This document shows, one piece after another, positions 27,171 through 40,350 of a DNA stretch of 64,000 bases (position 1 is the first letter of the stretch; each line of letters starts with the position of its first letter). The DNA lies in the NCBI GenBank assembly GCA_013398295.1, contig VZSF01000637.1, positions 372,001-436,000 of the forward strand. Reading direction: 5' to 3'. The DNA is from Chionis minor (lineage: Eukaryota; Chordata; Aves; Charadriiformes; Chionididae). Position numbers and translations under genes: made by a program. Below the pieces are notes generated by a model. It was not told the DNA's origin. It ran no database searches and was given only the letters and a program-made list of their open reading frames with translations.

Positions 27171-27659
27171 TATTTTTCCTTCAAGGGGGGAGGGAGGAGG
27201 TCTGGGGAACCTTCTGGCTGTGGGATGAGAAATATCGGTACCGTGGGAAATCCCATATTCTTTGGCCAATGAATGGATGAGCACAATAAGTGTGCCTCTA
27301 ACTTGGGATAAGGCCTTCCTTGAGATTCAGGCGATTTTTCAACATAAAACAAGGCCAGGTCTGCTATGATTAGCCTAAGTCTAATCAGCATTTTCACTAA
27401 AGCACTGCTAATTGTTAACCAATATTTCATGCTACAGTAAATGCTGAAGAGACCAGGGAAAAGAATATTTATGAATTTAAAGGGAGACACTATTTTTTAT
27501 ATCATAATACAGCCAAACTTTTTAATTACCAAAGAAGAACCTCGCCAGATTTTAACAGGTACCTCCAGCAGTGGTATAAGCCTTACACAGACCACATTTC
27601 CACACTCAGTGTGCTGGTAGCAGCGTTGGAACCATTTCCTTCAAGATCAAGAGAAGGAT
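27171..27659. other. Non-coding DNA, nothing recognised
   Basis: Nothing is recognised beyond a G-rich run at 27184-27200. Confidence 0.45.
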
Positions 27660-27732
27660 TTTCAGTCTCAGAGAGGCAGGGAATTAGCCCAAAGGAAGTA
27701 AGTCCCGCACATATCCAGGAGATGGGATAGGG
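27660..27732 (+). mobile_element. Possible MIR SINE core relic
   Basis: The run 'ctcagagagg', then 'gggaattagcccaaagg', then 'gagatgggat' follows the order of the MIR core (ctcagagagg, acttgcccaagg, gagctgggat) with gaps. The fragment is short and eroded, so this is a tentative call. Confidence 0.38.
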
Positions 27733-29984
27733 CTCCGTGTTGCCATTACAGTGAGAAAGATAACTCTGTTCCCACTTTTATGAGTAGCTGCTGGCTCTCT
27801 ATACACAAAAATTGAGAGTTTTTCTCTATTTTTCTTCAACTACTATATGATTCACACAGGAATGGGAGAAAGTACAGACTGTTTTTCTTTTTAGTAGAAA
27901 CAGTAGAGGCTGTTTCCTTTTATTGATCTGATTTTGGTGAAACTGGGAATTAATGCTTTTAAAGAAAATACAGTTTCCCACAAACTAAAAATGCAACATT
28001 TACTTCCATTAAAAAAAAAAAAAGCAAAAAAAAAGCAAAAAGCCTTTTGAAAACACACACCTATTCTATTCCATTTTGCATATGCACCCAAAACAAAGAA
28101 ATCTCAGGAAGTTAATGGTAAACGGCTTAGCCTTTTGGACTCTGTTCTTGGCAATACACTGCAGCTCTAGCTGCATATTATAGAGATACTATTACCATTT
28201 AAACATAATACTGCCTGGCTTGTGGTCTGAGATTCCTGGGATTTTATTCTTCATTTGAAGTGAATACTAATTGAGAAAGTTACACATTTATACAGCTCCT
28301 GAAGAGTAACACCCACTTCACCTATCTCTCTATTGTAAATTAATATGTAGCAGATGGTGAGCTGAGATAGTTTGACAGCCTACTTACAGTACCATCACTT
28401 TAACCTCTATCTGAAAAAAAAATCCCATTAGCTTTTCTGCTGTTGGGCTCTTAACCCCCCAAAGTATCCTTAGTTATCATATCATGGGATTTTCTGCTAT
28501 GCCAAGGAAGAAAATAATTAAAGATACCCTCTTCCATTTAAATGCTTGTTCTAATTTTACTGGGCATATCTTTTCCTCTTAACTTCTCCAATAATTTCAA
28601 TTTAAATCTTCATTTAGAATGAGATTTTTCTTCCAAGGGGGATTTTTTTTATCTTCAGGGACAACTTAGTGCACTGCAGAAGCAAACACAGAAGCCCTTC
28701 CATATATTATGATTAATGTGGTGTAAGGAGCTCCCCTTGCTAGAAATGCAGAATCAAAGGAAGCAGAGCCCATAAGTAGAATTTAAATTCAATACACATT
28801 GGAATCTTATGGTTCAATTCAAAGTGGTTCTAAAGGAAGTAATTAGACACTCACCAAGGCTTTCAGTAAGAAACAACTTTCCCTAAGAAGGGCCTTCTCA
28901 AAGTCTTCATTCAAAGTACTCAGTCACTTATTTTTTTCCCTTCACCCTTTCTAACAGAGAAAGAAGGATTTTTCTGAAGATTTGGGAATTCATGTTAAGA
29001 GCTTTAAATTTAAGTCTCCTTTAAAAGAAATGGTCTAATTGAATGTTTTCTTCTGACAGGCTGATATAAGTGTTTTATTTGTTGCAGAATATAAATGTAT
29101 AGATCATTGTCAGAGATTTGCAAGAGCATTGATAGTGTGCATTTAGAATTCTTCCACATAGGCTGAAACGAGATATTGTTCCGTCCTATAGCATTCTTCA
29201 CGTGTTGTTGTACGGGGTTTTGGAAGTCAAAGAGGAAATGCTCAGTGACTCTGGCAATAAGATCTGGCCTGGAAGTCTCACTCTTGTAACGTAACAAGAA
29301 TGTCCTGTAATTTGTGGGCGTGGTAACACGATTGACTTCTTAGGTCAGCACTTTCACCAAAGCCTCCAAAACGTTGCCTTAACTCTTTCACATCTTACAG
29401 CAAAATGGACCAAAACTTTACTTGTAAGAGGATGTGATTTCCATCCAAATCTCCTCTTACCTGAAAGCTCGAATGGAAATTGTCAGCTTCACCATTCAAC
29501 CCACCTCCACAGCTCTTCTTTACTTTGGCAATTTTAATACACACACATGCACAGAAAAACAGAAGCCGATATAGATCTGTTCTCTCTTTTTTCTCTCTCA
29601 CAAATATTTGTAAAAAACAAATGCTGACTTACTCATACATATACTAAAATAAAGACTCTGCGTCTTCCACACACATAGAGAAGGAATTCACGTTAAAAAT
29701 ATCACTGGCGCTTTCTATTTAGATGTCTCTTCCTTTCCATTTGTGAATGTTAAAGGTCTCTGCTCTTAGGTCTGACACCTGGAAACCAGGGATGTTCCAA
29801 GCCATTACCACCCAAGTGTCATCTAATGTGGTGCAAGCAGGAAAACGTCCTCCTTTTTCACTATTTCTTAACTCTGTTGTGCAGTATGGAGCACCTTTTC
29901 CTCTGCACAGATATTCAGTCAAGGAAGGGCAAGAGAAGTTATAAATTGCACTCACAGGACACCAGAAACAGCTCCAAGCCTTAT
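27733..29984. other. AT-rich non-coding DNA
   Basis: Contains an A-rich tract at about 28009-28042 (A runs separated by GC). No exon or repeat family is recognised. Confidence 0.5.
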
Positions 29985-30420
29985 AAACTGCTTGGAGAGA
30001 TTACAACTGCCATTCCCAACCAAGCATTGCAAAGGCACAGACGAGAGCAGCTGGCTGGGGAACTGGAGCGGCACGTAGTAGTCATGAGCCTCAGATTGGG
30101 AAGGATGAATTTCAGCTCACCGGTCCCTTCACACAGCCATTGCATTGACTCCCAATTACTCCGGCTCCATGCGAGTGCAGCGGATTGAATTTCACCAAGA
30201 GAGTTAGAAATACAAATAAACATTTTTATTAAATAATTAGAGCCCATAATTGTGGATTACCTTTCATTAGTATTAGAGGAAGGCACAGTATGGTTAGACC
30301 CCCAGAATCTTGTTTGGCGTTTACGTCACATCTAATTGCTAACTGACATTTCAGGACTGTTTATCTTCTTTCCTTCTAGATCTTTTTTTCTATTTAAATT
30401 GATTCCAGATATCAGAAATA
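29985..30420. promoter_or_regulatory. Weak candidate conserved non-coding block (inferred)
   Basis: Complex sequence without repeats, moving from a balanced-GC part (29985-30190) to an AT-rich part with several ATTA/TAAT motifs and a CRE-like 'tttacgtcac' near 30320. The texture resembles developmental enhancers, but that is impression only. Confidence 0.2.
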
Positions 30421-31799
30421 TAATTAATTTCCCCTCACCCTACATTGAGACAGCGGGCTGAAATAGCAGATTGAACACAACTTTAATTTTGTTTCTAATA
30501 AGAAAATACTTTACTGTTTAAATTGTTCACTTTTAATACTTTCTCTTTGCAAGTCTGAGAGGTAACCAAAACATTTTTTAGTTGTTTCCTCAATTTTATA
30601 TACTATGGAGAACGTCACTAATGTCCCTTAACACACAGCCAAGTAACATAATAAAGCCCCCATCATATTTCAGTAGAGCAGGGTCAGCAGGAGGCTTAAA
30701 TATGACTTTGAAATGCCTTCAGTCTCTTGTTTTTAATAAAGGAAATAGGTCATGATTTTTAATAACACTTAAAGTACTTGTGGCTGATTAAAACTTTATT
30801 CCTTATTTGAAAAGCTTAATTTGGATCTTGATTCAAATTTTTAGATGAAGCCCTGCTAAAAGATTTTGAGCTGCTGTGATTTCCCAGGAACCAAGGAGGA
30901 GCAGGGACTTGGTCATTCTTGGAGAGAGAGAGTGGAAAGATTCTACCACTTCTGGGAAAAACTGCTCACTGTCAAAGTTCCTGGCTGGAGGAAATAGTTG
31001 CAGTGAGTTGTCTCCTGCTGTCAAACAGCACAGGCTTGTGAATTGCAAGCTGAATAAAGCACTTTAGAAAGACAAAGTCTACTGTGAGCCTTTTGCTCCG
31101 GACCTACACATTTTTCAAGCACCTGGGGAAAGACCTGAACCCAAAAAACAGATCAAAGAAGCCAACTAAGCCCCCCAGTACTAGTGCTAACCTTTTAAAA
31201 TGGGGAAAAAAAAAAAAAAAAAGAAGAGACCATAATGTTTTTTGTGAACTCTAGAGTATTTTCAATTTATACTGCAATTAATTGCTAGAACAATGCCACC
31301 TGTAGCACTACTGACAACACTTCAAATCCCCACCTAGACTTGAAAATATGGTATTTGTGATTACCCGTGGTGGTTATTCAGAGCTGCACTCATTGCAGTT
31401 ACTTGCCAAGAATAAAATCCTTTTCATACAGGTAAATCAGACTTGAATTACAGTAGCTTCGCCATACTTAAAAGTGTGAATGAAGGCACTAACAAAGTGC
31501 ATGCAGAATCCAGAAACAATACGAACTGAGTGAGGTGATTTTGTCTGGTCTTTTATGCAACATCAGCTGCCCCTGAATCACCCCAATTTGGGTCGTCTTC
31601 TTTTTTTTTTTTTTTTTTGGGGTGGGGGGGAATAAATCCTAATAAATGAAACGCAAGTTACTAAAAAAATTTTAAAAAATCGTATGTTACAGAATCAGTC
31701 CTTAGAAATTTGTTCCAATAGATATATATTTTTTCACTACTGAAAATGTGTTTTCTTTTTCACTCTGAATTTACTAGGGTTTAACTTCTCCCCATTTGA
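30421..31799. other. AT-rich non-coding DNA with homopolymers
   Basis: Holds an A run at 31206-31222 and a T run at 31601-31618 that passes straight into a G-rich run to about 31630. Nothing else is recognised. Confidence 0.55.
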
Positions 31800-33770
31800 T
31801 CTTATTATGCTTTTGTCTGGTAGATCAAAGAGCGCTCCCTTATCAAATTTCTGTTCGTCTTGGTACAGCATCATACTGGGAACTCTTGTTCAGCTGATTA
31901 ACTCTCATTGAGCTTGCCTTCACCCCAGGAGTCCTTTTCATCATCACCACTTTATACAGTACAGTTCCCCATCCCGTAAATATGTCCCTCACTCTTTGTG
32001 AGTACATGTAGGTTTTTACAACTGGCTACATTAAAATGACCCCATATTGCCAAGCAATCCAGATAGTTCTGCAGCAGTGACTTGTCTTCTTTATTATCTC
32101 CCATACCTGCAGCTTTTGTGCCATCTGCAAACTTTATCTCTTACTATTTAAAGTTGTCTTGTCGATCACTGATAAAAATATAAACAGAATAAAGTGCAGA
32201 ACTGTTTTTTCAAACCCCATTTAGAAACACAGGCATTCGATACTAATTTCTGCTTAAAAGTGCTTTTTGAGACTTACTGGTTAGACAGTTTTTAATCCAT
32301 TTAATATATTACATGTTGATTTTGTATCGCTCTCATTTCCTAATCAGTGTTGTGTGGTAATAAGTGGAATGCCTCACTGAAATCTCAGTACTCTATATCA
32401 ACTTGATTATCTTTAGCAATCAAATTTGTAATCTTATTAAAAATATATTAAGTTAGCTTGATAAGATCTATTTCTGGTACACCCATATTGACTGAGAGTA
32501 GGTTTTTTTACTCTCTTTTGATTCTTTATACATGGCCTCCTATCAGCCATCCCATCATCTTTTTCCAGTGTTATTATCATGACAGCAGGCCTGCAGTTCC
32601 TGACATCATCTCATTTTTTTCTTTTTAAACATCAGTACCTCACTGGCTTTCTTCTAGCCTTCAGGAAAACCTCAGTATTTTAAGAATTACTGAAAAGCAA
32701 CAATAATAACCCAGAAAGTTAATGATTTCAAATTATTGGAAGCAAATTATTTAGAGCTACAGATCTCAAAATGCCCAGCTTTAGAGGCCTTTTAGTATTC
32801 TCTTGCATTACTATGGGGATGGAGAATATGTCATGATCATGAGATGATTAATACTTCATCCTGTTTCTCCTCATAATGCAGAGCATTGCTGTATTAATAT
32901 TTACACACCTCCCATTACCATCTGATAATGTCTCTGTTCCTTTACTAGGACTCCCTTTATTCCTAAGCTACTTTCAGACAAGCTCTTCTGTCTTGTCCCC
33001 AGCTCTTTTGGTCATTTTTTTTTTCTTTTATTCTTTGCTTCTCTCTCAGTTTTGTACAGTTCCTAGTTTATATTCATTGCTTTCTACTTCTCCTCCCCTT
33101 TACTTTCATCTTGTTTCTATATTATTTTTTATTCCGTTTCTTTATAGCTGCCTTCACTTCCCCACTAAACCAGGCTGTTTTTTAAATCCACATAGCCTTT
33201 TCTGTCAGGTACGGAATTGTGCCTTTTTGAACATCTAGTAAAACATTCTTAAACAGTTCCAAACTGCCATTTCGTTTTTCTCTACGATTTCTTTCTCTGG
33301 CCTGATATGCCTTGTAATTACTTTCAGCTTTGTGGAATGGTCCTTTAAAAGCATTAAGTATGTACATTGCGTTTTGGATGCCCTCCTGACAACTCCAGCC
33401 AGCCTGTCTCCAGGAACATTGGTTCCCCTTCTACTAAGATGGAAACCACCCAAACTCTGCCGCGCGGTATCTCGTCATAGATGGCGAAACAATTTTCTAC
33501 AAAGAAAACCTTTTCCATGTACTACTTAATTGATCAGCTATTAAAGCTATTACTGGAAATTTGTTGTTGTCAGAGTTTTCTGCTCTGTGTTTTTTTTCTC
33601 TTTTGGTACAGCATATATTCTCTGAAGAAAACGTTCTCCTCGTTCAGCACTTTCTTTGTTACTATTAGGAACTGGCAAACTTGGAGGTGTCTTATCTGGA
33701 GCAGTGACCATTTAACTTGCAGGATTTGCTAATCTCAGAGTCACATTCATCTCCTGGCTCTCCCAAGACA
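31800..33770 (-). mobile_element. Old amniote-type CR1 LINE relic
   Basis: Read on the minus strand this is a long ORF2 remnant of a CR1 lineage shared by turtles, crocodilians and birds. Near 33270-33180 it encodes SLELFKNVLLDVQKGTIP, the linker between endonuclease and reverse transcriptase. Around 33170-33030 the frame-broken text continues with the Pro-Gly-Leu and Glu-x-Asn-Glu-Tyr-Lys blocks of the same linker. Around 32620-32370 comes an eroded 'NCRPAV ... YGCTRNRSYQANLI' segment of the reverse-transcriptase fingers and palm. Around 32140-31990 comes 'KFADGTKAAGMGD', the position of the catalytic FADD motif, here FADG, followed by 'HFNVASCKNLHVL'. About 190 bases near 32690-32880 seem to stand in for a longer missing middle part. 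Frameshifts and stops are frequent, so it is long dead. Both borders are approximate. Confidence 0.85.
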
Positions 33771-36700
33771 GACCCAATTCTATTTTCAGGCAATGTCCCA
33801 TGCATGATGCAGTCTTTGAAGGAAAGAATCCCTAACTAGGACCATTCCATGAATCACGTCTGAACTATATGAATATCATTTGTCAGATTGGGTTCTCAGA
33901 GGCTTTTCTGTAATTTCCATACTGAGAAGATGAGTATATAACTTTAGCTATGCTGAGTTTAGTCTGGGACTACTCTACTGACATTCTGCTCTGGGTTAAG
34001 ATTCCTAAATGTAGGAAGAAAAATCCACAAGAAGGTGTCTAGGTGTGCTGCAGGTGTCTGAAGCTCCTATGCTAGTGAACCCGTGTCCAGCCAGCACAGC
34101 CAGTAGAGCCCAAGGAAGCCTAAAGAATCTCTGTCTCTTCCTAGTACCGAATAGTTAGTAGACTATATTAAAAAATTAAATCCTGAGATATCTGGAGATA
34201 ATGAAGCATTTCTGAAACTCACTGAAAAATGACAGGGAAGACGTGCAACTGTTTTAATATTTTCTTATGGATAATAATGCTCTCACAGGAGCAAGAACTT
34301 CCCAAAGTTTCAAACTTTGTTTCAATAGTTTCAGTGTAGCTCTACGGTTAACACAACACCATCAATAAATACCCTTGGGATTTTAGTGGTTGAGAGTATA
34401 TCCATAAAAGTGGTTACAACCATGAGGTGAGAAATGACATGTCAGCCAACTTTAATAATGCATTGCTCTTGACTTACATTGCTTATCAGTTACTTGGTAG
34501 CAAACCAAAGTATTAGTGTGTTAGGGGATCTTGATTTTAATTTTCATTAGGAAACAAAATGAACAAGTCTAAGATAATGTTAACAAAGTCAGCATCAAGT
34601 TTAGTACCTGACTCTCAGCACCCTTCCAGAACTAAGAACCTATTCATATTTTCTCTTTGTTGAGATATGAGGAACAGCAAGACAGGTACAGAACAGCTCC
34701 TCTTTGGAGAGTCACTCAAGGTGATTCAATGATGTGGTTGGTTTTCATCCTTCTAATAAACTGTAAATGATATGATTTTTCACTCATATGAGACAATTAA
34801 AGCTTGTGTAGTCTGTAGCTATTATATTGCATTTAATTTAGGCAAAATACCTATGGAAGGAAAATTGTGAGGCCAGGTGCAAAGTTTATAATCACACTAC
34901 ACATTAAAGAGCCATTTCAATACTCTCCTACTTCCTTTAATTTTTATGTATGAGGAATATATCCATAGCAGCCTTATCTTCCTGAGCTTAATACCAGCCT
35001 GGAGACTGCACTCCCTGCCGAAAGCAAAGAGATTTATTTCTCTGATCCCTAACTTAATGTTTATTTCTTCTCTGTACCTCTTGGGTCTTCTTTAACTTGA
35101 TGACTTTAGATGCCTAGGCTTCTGCAGCTTCAGTCAAACATCTCTACCTACTGCAGTTTCTTTGCATCTTTCATCACAAAAATTAGAGATTCACAACATA
35201 AAGTGTTTAAAATATGCCAAAAAGTCACTTTTGCCCCTTTTCAAAACAGGAAAACTTACTGATCTAGTTACTTGTTCATTGATAGACACTGAGAGCTTTA
35301 CAACTCTTTTCCCATGTTTCCACATAAATCAGCAATTGAAAAAAAAAAAATTATGTTGATTTACTTTCTCACTCTGAACAAAGCTTAGGAATTTGCAAAT
35401 TATAGTTATTTTAAATGAAAACAATGAAGACTGAAACATAATTTCATCAGGCTGTGTTATACCTCACACACTTTCATAAACTGCTGTTCATTATATCACA
35501 ATGAACATAGATCGTTGTGCTAGAGACTGCTTTCAAACTATAGAAGTAAGTATAGTTTCTAGCACAGCTTTGCCATGGTTCCTAACTTTGGACCATAGAT
35601 ACAGACAGCACTCCTTTTGTGCACCTACAGTGGTAATTGGTACACCTGAGTTTTACATGCTGAAAATCACATTTAGCCAACTAATTCAGCACCCTTAACT
35701 TCTGATAATTTTAGAGTTACTCAGTCTTGGTTTTGCACAGCACCATTAAAATCTAAGTCCCATTTAAAAAAATTACATAGAAATCTATGTCTTATTAACA
35801 GCCAGCACGTTTTACCTTGCTCAGTGCCAGATTTGAAGCTGCATTTGGGCAGTTAGGTACGGAGCTGGCCTTTCAAAAGCAGCTAAAAATCAAACTCCTC
35901 TAATCAAACAGACAAAAAACTCCACAAGACTCTTTCCTAGACTCATTCAGTAAAGATGCTTTTCTAGCTTGTTGATTGCCTGATGTACATAGCAGTCCCA
36001 CAGCTATTTTGAAAGTTGAAAGTATATGTCTGTACAAGGTAAAAAATACCTCAAACCAAAAATTTTGGAAGCGAGGAGTCTCAAGGTGTCTGCATTTCTC
36101 TCCAGGAATACAGAACGTCTGCAGAAGTGGATTGTGGGACAGAGCGTGGGTGACCCTGAGAGAACATGGCACTAAGTGAAAGGCGTTTGCTCTTCTGCAA
36201 ACCTCCTTTGCCTCTGTGCCTACTGATGCAAACTCTCCTGGCCTGTCATTTGCAAGAGGATTAAATGGATATTCCTGTTTTGAACCATGCTACTGAAAGA
36301 TGTTTGACCTCCTTCTGCGTAAAAGCTGATTTTTTAATAAATCTGTTTCCAACTGGGCTACACAATAAGGGTGCGAGGGAAAGAAAGCTGGGGGTAAGCA
36401 GAGAGGGTACTACAGCATATGGAAAGTTTGTATAAAACTTATGATGTTAACATGACTTCTTTCACCTAAGGAGAACCTATAAACTTACCTATTTTCTCAG
36501 CCTACAAATTCCTTAGTATTTCCCTGGGGACAGCTGAATGGTTCAATTCAAAAGATTTTTTTAATTCTTGTAACCCTAATCTTCATCATTATTTCTAATT
36601 CCTCAGTACGAAACCAGAAATATTGATGATCTAATACGTTTTACAGAGCAGCACACAACCTTCTTTATGGCAATTACATCATTATGCAATATGTTATAAA

Positions 36701-39239
36701 GCAACTTGCATGTTGTAAAACTCATTAAAAAGATATATTTTTTTCTCTTAGCTTGAGTTCACGATGGCCAAAATTGAGGTGGAAAGCTATTAAAGTTCCA
36801 GAAATCCTAGCAGTACACGTTCCTTTCAAATGTTCTTTTCTGCCCTCTTACTTGGTGTTTTCTGTCACATTTTCAGTATTTCTGATGTGGGTCTATTGAG
36901 AGGTAATTTCTCAGCACGGCAGCTGAAGTAAGACTCCTACAGGATTAGTAACCCAACCTTATAAATCGTTACCTGGTTTCTGTCATTTACCGTGATTTGG
37001 TCAGGACAGTTGCTAACTGAATCAAAGTGGTGTAAGCCAAAGTGAAAGCAGAATGATACTGAAATATAATATAAAAATATAAATTAAACTTTTTTCCTGA
37101 ATGACTGAATAGATTTTAACACTTGTCAGAGCTTTATCGCCAGTGAGGTACTCTCTACTTATTCTGGGAAAGCCACAGAAAAGGATAGTATGTTGAGCAT
37201 TTTTAAAATTCATTTAGTGTTTTTAGCCTTTTATTGTTTTCAGCACTTCTTGGCTTCCTCTGTTTGCTATTCTCTTGCATACTGTATATGCACATCTTGT
37301 GCTGACTTTGTGGGATTTTTGGCTGCAGAGGTAGACAATTACCAGGGCACATGCTTACTGCTCTAGTGGCTGGGAAAATTAGGGACTGTCATTACATTGA
37401 ATTATCAGCAGGAATACAGTTCAGTTCTGTTCCCATTGAAACTGGTTGATTTCAGAAGAGCTATGTTTCAGCCTTAGATTGTAATTTGTTCTGCTGAAAA
37501 TGGCCACCCCGCCAACAGCATCCTACTTCACTTGTAATTTAAGAACTAGCGTAGCCTGTCAAAGCTAGCAGCAAGGAGGCAAATCCTGCTTTTGCACAGG
37601 TAGAGCAGAAGGCACTTAACTGAGAGTTGCGGCCCCCTTGATCTCTGTGGTGGTCAGTCCAAATTGTAATACAGACTTGCTCGTATAGGCAACAACAAAA
37701 CATTACCGCCGTGTCTTCCATTTAATTTGCAGATAACCACAAGTTAAAACACAAGCTGTGTTGCACTATTAATTTATACACTATTTCACTCATTTTTTAG
37801 TCAGGTTACTGAAGAGACCTTGTCTTCATCTGGGCATAGAAAGGGGGCACCCTATCACTATGTGAACAGTACCCAAAGTCCCAACAACCTTTGGCAGCGA
37901 AACTGAGGCAAGCCTTTTCACTTTCCCAAGCCTTTGCTGTTGAGAATAATTTCTTACTGTCAGTCATGAAAAACCAAAAACTCCAGGTACTCACAGAAGA
38001 GAAAAAGCCCAGGTATAAAGCAGGCCTTTATGTAGGATTCCCCTTGCTGAACAGGGAGATAAATGATTAAACATATTGCAGCATATTCAGAACAGGAGTG
38101 TTGTTTCTGCTTTCTGAGAAACATTGCTGCTGATTAAAAGCAATGCAGCTGCTTGGAGAGCTAAATAGATACAATAAACTACAGGCCATACCCTCTCAGT
38201 GCTAATTAAGGTGTTAATTAAGAAATGTTATCTTGAGGAGGCCTGCTTGAGGGAGGGAATCCTTCATACATTTTTGTGTACCAGTAAGCCAGGAATAAGA
38301 GATGGTCATGTTCTCGTTCCTGAATTTTTTAATGAGAAGATTGATGGTATTTGTTGTTTTAACTAAAGCTCCACGTAGAACCATTTGGCTGCAGAAAAAA
38401 CTCCATCTATTGTTATGTGAAGTCCAGTGTTTGTGACTGTAAGAAGATGGAGCACTTTGATGTTTTCTGCTCACTGTTTGTTTTTTATTGCTCAACAGCA
38501 CTCAAACCCAACTGTGGGAGCGTGCTGTCTCACCAGGAGATGTGTTCTGGTGGTTCTCAGTCTCCCTAGATCATCACGAAGCAAAAAGCCACTCCTCCAC
38601 AAGAGGCAAATGAGTATGAGGGAGACAACTTCTCTGTTTCCCTTTGTGTTCTGTAAAACCTGACTTCTGCTAGGCAGATAGGAAACCCATGGATTTGAGA
38701 AGACAGGAGTAATGATTTGTTATGAACTTGCAGAAAAAGTACTAACTTTGTTAATCAGCTGTATAAAACTAGGGTTCTGGTCTGAAAAGTATCCCTATAT
38801 ATAACTGGATATACCTATCATGAAAATGGTAAAAAGATTTTGCTGTTCAGGTGAGGGATGGGTGGTGACCAGAGCAATCGGGGCAACCGTATTAATCACC
38901 TGTCATCTAACCTGCCTAAAAATGGCAGCTGGCCCTCACACCGAACCCGCCATTCGGAGGCCTTCCCTTCGCCTCCCTCACTTTAACGTCATCTTTACAC
39001 AATACTTGCTATTTTAATCCATGTAAGTCCCTAGTCACTTGACCGCAGCTAACTGAGTTAAATGAGATGCATGTGGTGCAACTGAGACTACGGAACGGTT
39101 CCGAAATAGTTTTCCTATAGATGTACTGGCTTTAGGGTGCCTGTGAAGAGGCTGCTAAATTGGAGTTGAGTTAAAACCGGTGAGTCCATCCTGCTCCCAT
39201 GTTAGCACTGGCTACAAACCTCTCACCCGTCCCCAGCTG
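33771..39239. other. AT-rich non-coding DNA
   Basis: About 5.5 kb without a recognisable gene, RNA or repeat family. Blocks near 37500-37720 and 38100-38220 look somewhat more complex than their surroundings, but I cannot support a call. Confidence 0.45.
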
Positions 39240-40350
39240 AGATGAGGGATCGGCGCGGCCGGAGTACTCTGTGTGTGTGAGAGAGAGAGCGGTGATACCT
39301 GCCGCCCCACCACGCTACAGAAAGTTTAGCCTGAGCCGAGTCTCCCGCTTTCTTCGCAGATGTGCCGCATCTGTGGACAGCATACCCCACACCTTTATTT
39401 TACATTTACCGGGACTTGCTTTTACTCGCCCCTCTGTCCTTCGTGCGTGCGCCACTAGGCTAAGATGCCCAGCTAAGGACCAGGCCCCTCCCAGCCTTTA
39501 TTTTTTTCCACGCAGACCCTGTGTTAGGTTAAGTCCTTTTTTTTTGGTACTGGCTTCCACGATGGGTTATTTTATTTGCTTATTTATTTATTTATGAACT
39601 AGTCTACGAACAGGCTTCTCCCTACCTATCGCCCGCTTCCCGCCAGCGCGGGGTGAGCACCCCGCCCGCGGCCTCAGCGGCCGGCAGGCCCAGGCGGCAG
39701 CGCCGCCGCCCCAGGCCCCGGCCCAGGCTCAGGGCCAGCCCCAGCCCCGCGGCGGGCGGCCCTCGGGAAAGGGGCTGGAGAAGTTTTTTTCCTCCCCGTT
39801 CTCCTCTTCGTCAAGAATACTCCTCCATCAGGCAATTAGTTTAGAACAGGAGTGTAAGCTCGTAAGACTCGATCCGGATGACAGGAGTCGCATTGGAGGA
39901 AGTGCCGTTAAAGGGTGGTTGGATTTGGGGTTTTTCACCCCCCCGCTTTGTATTGTTGTTGGGATGTTATTCCCCCCTTCCTTCCCAGTGAACTGCGGGC
40001 AGTTGGGCTGTAGGGGGTGCAAGAACTCCACTGAAGGCCGCAGCTCCGCCGGTCCCCGCAGGTCCGACCCCGCGGCCTCCGTCGCCGCCGCCGAGCCCGG
40101 CGCCTCCCCGCAGCCGGCCCTGTGCGAGGGGACCGAACCGGCCCGGGCTGTGACAGCGTCGGCCGCAGCCTTAAACCCGAGGCTGTCAGGGAGAGCTCAG
40201 AAAAGGGAGCGAGACGGTCGCCTCCTGCCAGTCTCGTTTCCCCCCGCCACCCACCACCAGCCACCCGAAGGAGGCCGGGCGCCACATGGGCAGGGTGGCC
40301 CTGGTGGGCTGGGGGAAAGGGCCGTCACCCCGAGGACAGGAATGCAAAAC
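39240..40350. promoter_or_regulatory. CpG island, orphan promoter candidate
   Basis: This is the only long stretch of the window that is both GC-rich and dense in CpG. The richest parts are about 39630-39790 and 40015-40340, separated by a lower-GC piece near 39800-40010. In birds such islands usually mark promoters. A donor-like 'ggtgagc' occurs at 39652-39658 on the plus strand, and no clear TATA box is seen. Open frames (39919-40353 plus and 40285-39935 minus) overlap antisense. They give Ala/Pro/Arg-rich products without domains, as expected from GC-rich DNA. The direction of transcription cannot be decided from sequence alone. An (ATTT)n-like run lies at about 39571-39595. Confidence 0.65.
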
